Below, piece by piece: positions 8,442 through 10,000 of a DNA stretch of 10,000 nucleotides (positions are counted from its first letter, which is position 1; every line of letters begins with the position of its first letter). The notes under the pieces are model-generated. The model was not told the origin of the DNA, searched no databases, and saw nothing but the letters and a program-made list of their open reading frames with translations. Made by a program: the position numbers and the translations under genes. The stretch comes from Novosphingobium sp. Its GTDB lineage: Bacteria > Pseudomonadota > Alphaproteobacteria > Sphingomonadales > Sphingomonadaceae. The stretch covers positions 1 through 10,000 of the forward strand of contig JACKKY010000004.1 in assembly GCA_024236175.1 (NCBI GenBank). The letters are read 5' to 3'.

Positions 8442-8530
8442 CGCGCCTGCCCCCCTGAGCACATCTGCATCCGCTCCGTTCCCGTTTCCGGCCTCGCAGG
8501 CTGCGGCATACCGTTCGCTTCGTCCATGCC

Positions 8531-8562
8531 ACAAACAAAAAAGCCGCCCGGAAAGGGCGGCT
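8531..8562 (-). terminator. Rho-independent terminator after the sterol desaturase-family gene
   Basis: Reading leftward, AGCCGCCC and GGGCGGCT form a perfect 8-bp GC-rich stem (8542-8562) with loop TTTCC. It is followed by TTTTTTGTTTGT, a near-ideal U-tract. It lies about 52 bp after the stop codon at 8614 and before the hydrolase start at 8441. It should end the sterol desaturase transcript, and implies that the hydrolase/dehydrogenase pair has its own promoter in 8442-8530, where I could not identify clear -35/-10 boxes. Confidence 0.9.
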
Positions 8563-8613
8563 GAATATGTTCGGTCGATTCGGCTGTTTCCAGATGCTTA
8601 GGAAAACCCTCGG

Positions 8614-9420
8614 TCAGGAGCGCCTGATGCGCACGAGAGGATAGGCCAGTTCCTCCAGCCAATGTGCATCGTGGCCTGGTATTCCGTAGCGATAGGGTCG
8701 CCCATCGGGAATGTGCAACGTCCCGAACACCCAGTCCCAGACCGAGAGCAGCACACCGAAGTTGCGATAGGAGGCTCCATCCTTGCCATAGCCGTGATGC
8801 GTGTGATGGATCCCGGGCGAGACAAAAACATGTTCGAGCGCGCGAAACGCCGGACCGAAATAACGGTGGCGGCGAATCGAATCATCCCAACGGAAATCGC
8901 TATGCGTGATGATGTTCCACACCGCGTTGAGAACTATGTAGATCCCGGCCGCTTCGCCCAGGCCCAGATAGATCACAAGGCCCATCGACCAGGCGTTGGG
9001 AATCACCACGTACCAGAAGAGGTTCAGCCGCATCCACACCGCAACGTTCATGTAGCGCGCGCTGTGGTGAGTCCGATGCAGCATCCAGAGCAGGGACTTC
9101 GATTTCGACGTCTGGTGCGCATAGCGGTGCACCCAGTAGAAGAAGAACTCACCGAAAAGCATGACTCCCGGCACGGCAAGCCAGAGCGGCGTATCGGCAA
9201 GTGTGCCCTGATAGGCCGGCAACAGCCCACTCCAGACCATGGCCACGAGGATTCCGACCGAAGGACCCAGGGCAAACCGGCCGATAGCCATGCTCGATAA
9301 GATCAGGGGAATCTCGCCTTTCCGCGCATAGGCCCCCCTATGCCGGCCGGCGAATACCTCGGCCAGAAGCACAATGATGGCGCCGACCGTGATCCACGCA
9401 ATGTAAGTCCTGACATCCAT
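8614..9420 (-). CDS. Sterol desaturase / fatty acid hydroxylase superfamily membrane protein
   Basis: The 268-residue product is an integral membrane protein with hydrophobic segments near residues 7-21, 50-65, 78-96, 135-152 and 157-170. It carries the histidine clusters that bind the di-iron centre in this superfamily: HRYAH (98-102), HRTHH (115-119), and HVFVSPGIHHTHHG (197-210, with HHTHH at 205-209), plus His173. The length and motif order are normal for bacterial members, which use O2 and electrons to hydroxylate or desaturate lipid-like substrates such as fatty acids, carotenoids, sterols or hopanoids. The sequence does not reveal the exact substrate. The start ATG 9418-9420 has GGAGG about 6 bases upstream. 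It is transcribed divergently from a LysR-type gene across an 88-bp gap, which suggests control by that regulator, and ends in a strong terminator at 8531-8562, making it monocistronic. Confidence 0.9.
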   Translation of the reverse strand: MDVRTYIAWITVGAIIVLLAEVFAGRHRGAYARKGEIPLILSSMAIGRFALGPSVGILVAMVWSGLLPAYQGTLADTPLWLAVPGVMLFGEFFFYWVHRYAHQTSKSKSLLWMLHRTHHSARYMNVAVWMRLNLFWYVVIPNAWSMGLVIYLGLGEAAGIYIVLNAVWNIITHSDFRWDDSIRRHRYFGPAFRALEHVFVSPGIHHTHHGYGKDGASYRNFGVLLSVWDWVFGTLHIPDGRPYRYGIPGHDAHWLEELAYPLVRIRRS

Positions 9421-9440
9421 ACCCGCCTCCGTCTGAGAAC

Positions 9441-9497
9441 CTAGGGACTAGAGGCGCAAGCCTAGAACGTCTAATGCATTTAATTTTCTTATATGAT
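9441..9497. promoter_or_regulatory. Divergent promoter region between the desaturase-family and LysR genes
   Basis: The 88-bp gap 9421-9508 is markedly AT-rich on its right side. TATGAT (9492-9497) is a 5/6 match to a -10 box on the plus strand, lying just 11 bases before the LysR start. No convincing -35 is present, as is common for activated promoters. TCTAATGCATTTA (9470-9482) fits the loose T-N11-A LysR-box rule and contains the perfect palindrome AATGCATT. Inverted arms CTAGG (9441-9445) and CCTAG (9461-9465) flank a third CTAG. These are candidate operator elements only. Palindromes of this size arise by chance. Confidence 0.4.
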
Positions 9498-9508
9498 ACC
9501 TTCACTGC

Positions 9509-10000
9509 ATGCATGTGAGTCTGACCCGATTGAGGCACATCCTTGCCGTGGCGCGAACCGGGAGCTTTTCCCTTGCTGCCGAAGAGGAGGGCATTTCGCA
9601 GCCAGCCCTGAGCCGAAGCATCCAGGCGTTCGAAGCCGAATACGAAGTCCGGCTTTTTGACCGTAGCAGAGGCGGCGCGACCTTGACTGCAGCAGGAGCG
9701 CTGGCGGTCGAGCATGCACGAAACGTGCTTGCTGCTGCCGGCGAACTCGATCGAAACATGTCCCTGATCGGCAAGGGCGAGGCTGGCCGCGTTGGAGTGG
9801 GCTTCGGGCCGCTCGTCGCGAGCCTCTTGCTGCCAGGGCTGGGAAAGCAGCTCATGAGCACGCATCCGAACTTACAGCTGGTCTCAAAAATCAGGCCAGC
9901 TGACCAACTGCTCGACGCTCTGGTGGATGGCACAGTCGAAGCAATAATCGGAAACAGCGGCCATTTGAGCCAGATTCCTGGAGTTGTGCAGGAGCAACTC
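9509..10000 (+). CDS. LysR-type transcriptional regulator, N-terminal part (cut by the window edge)
   Basis: The frame is open from ATG 9509-9511 to the window end, 164 codons, with no stop. Residues about 3-62 form the winged helix-turn-helix of LysR regulators: LTRLRHILAVARTGSFSLAA, then EGISQPALSRSIQAFE (27-42) and RLFDRSRGGATLTAAG (48-63). The linker helix follows, then the start of the effector-binding domain near residue 90 (GEAGRVGVGFGP). About half the protein is missing. An in-frame TGA at 9494-9496 limits the start to ATG 9509 or GTG 9515. No Shine-Dalgarno sequence is seen, and a -10-like TATGAT ends 11 bases upstream, so the mRNA may be nearly leaderless. Divergence from the desaturase-family gene suggests that gene as its target. 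The inducer is unknown. Confidence 0.93.
   Translation, partial: MHVSLTRLRHILAVARTGSFSLAAEEEGISQPALSRSIQAFEAEYEVRLFDRSRGGATLTAAGALAVEHARNVLAAAGELDRNMSLIGKGEAGRVGVGFGPLVASLLLPGLGKQLMSTHPNLQLVSKIRPADQLLDALVDGTVEAIIGNSGHLSQIPGVVQEQL

Overview
The window looks like a chromosomal segment of a GC-rich alphaproteobacterium, most likely a member of the Sphingomonadales (Novosphingobium/Erythrobacteraceae-like). This rests on the sequences of S12, S7 and EF-G, the rpsL-rpsG-fusA-tuf order, and a palindromic 'CCCAGCGAAGGCTGGG' intergenic repeat of the kind common in sphingomonad genomes. The taxonomic call comes from recall, not from a search.

Layout: all genes but one lie on the minus strand, so transcription runs right to left. 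Positions 1-3556 hold the str operon: rpsL (S12), rpsG (S7), fusA (EF-G) and the first 86 codons of tuf (EF-Tu), which runs off the left edge. It has a long leader (3557-3840) with several small hairpins, a candidate promoter at 3835-3863, and a REP-like palindrome between rpsL and rpsG. Upstream of it are two small unrecognised envelope proteins: a signal-anchored protein (3889-4242) and a Tyr/Gly/Arg-rich lipoprotein (4390-4749).

Positions 4882-8441 hold a likely two-gene operon: an epoxide-hydrolase-family alpha/beta hydrolase followed 50 bp later by a membrane-bound PQQ-dependent dehydrogenase of the glucose/quinate/shikimate family. Both keep their core catalytic residues. Both appear to have changed residues in the substrate pocket: the equivalents of E. 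coli Gcd His262 and Asn355 in the dehydrogenase, and the first lid tyrosine in the hydrolase. Their real substrates are therefore open. A clear Rho-independent terminator at 8531-8562 separates this pair from a sterol desaturase/fatty acid hydroxylase-family gene (8614-9420). That gene is transcribed divergently from a LysR-type regulator (9509 to the right edge), a classic regulator-target arrangement.

Most of the window is ordinary housekeeping and accessory metabolism. I see no CRISPR array, insertion sequence, phage gene, tRNA or rRNA. The most notable points are the natural Arg88 in S12 (the position of a classical streptomycin-resistance substitution), the pocket changes in the hydrolase/dehydrogenase pair, the structured rpsL leader, and a LysR gene whose -10 box sits so close to the start codon that its mRNA may be nearly leaderless.
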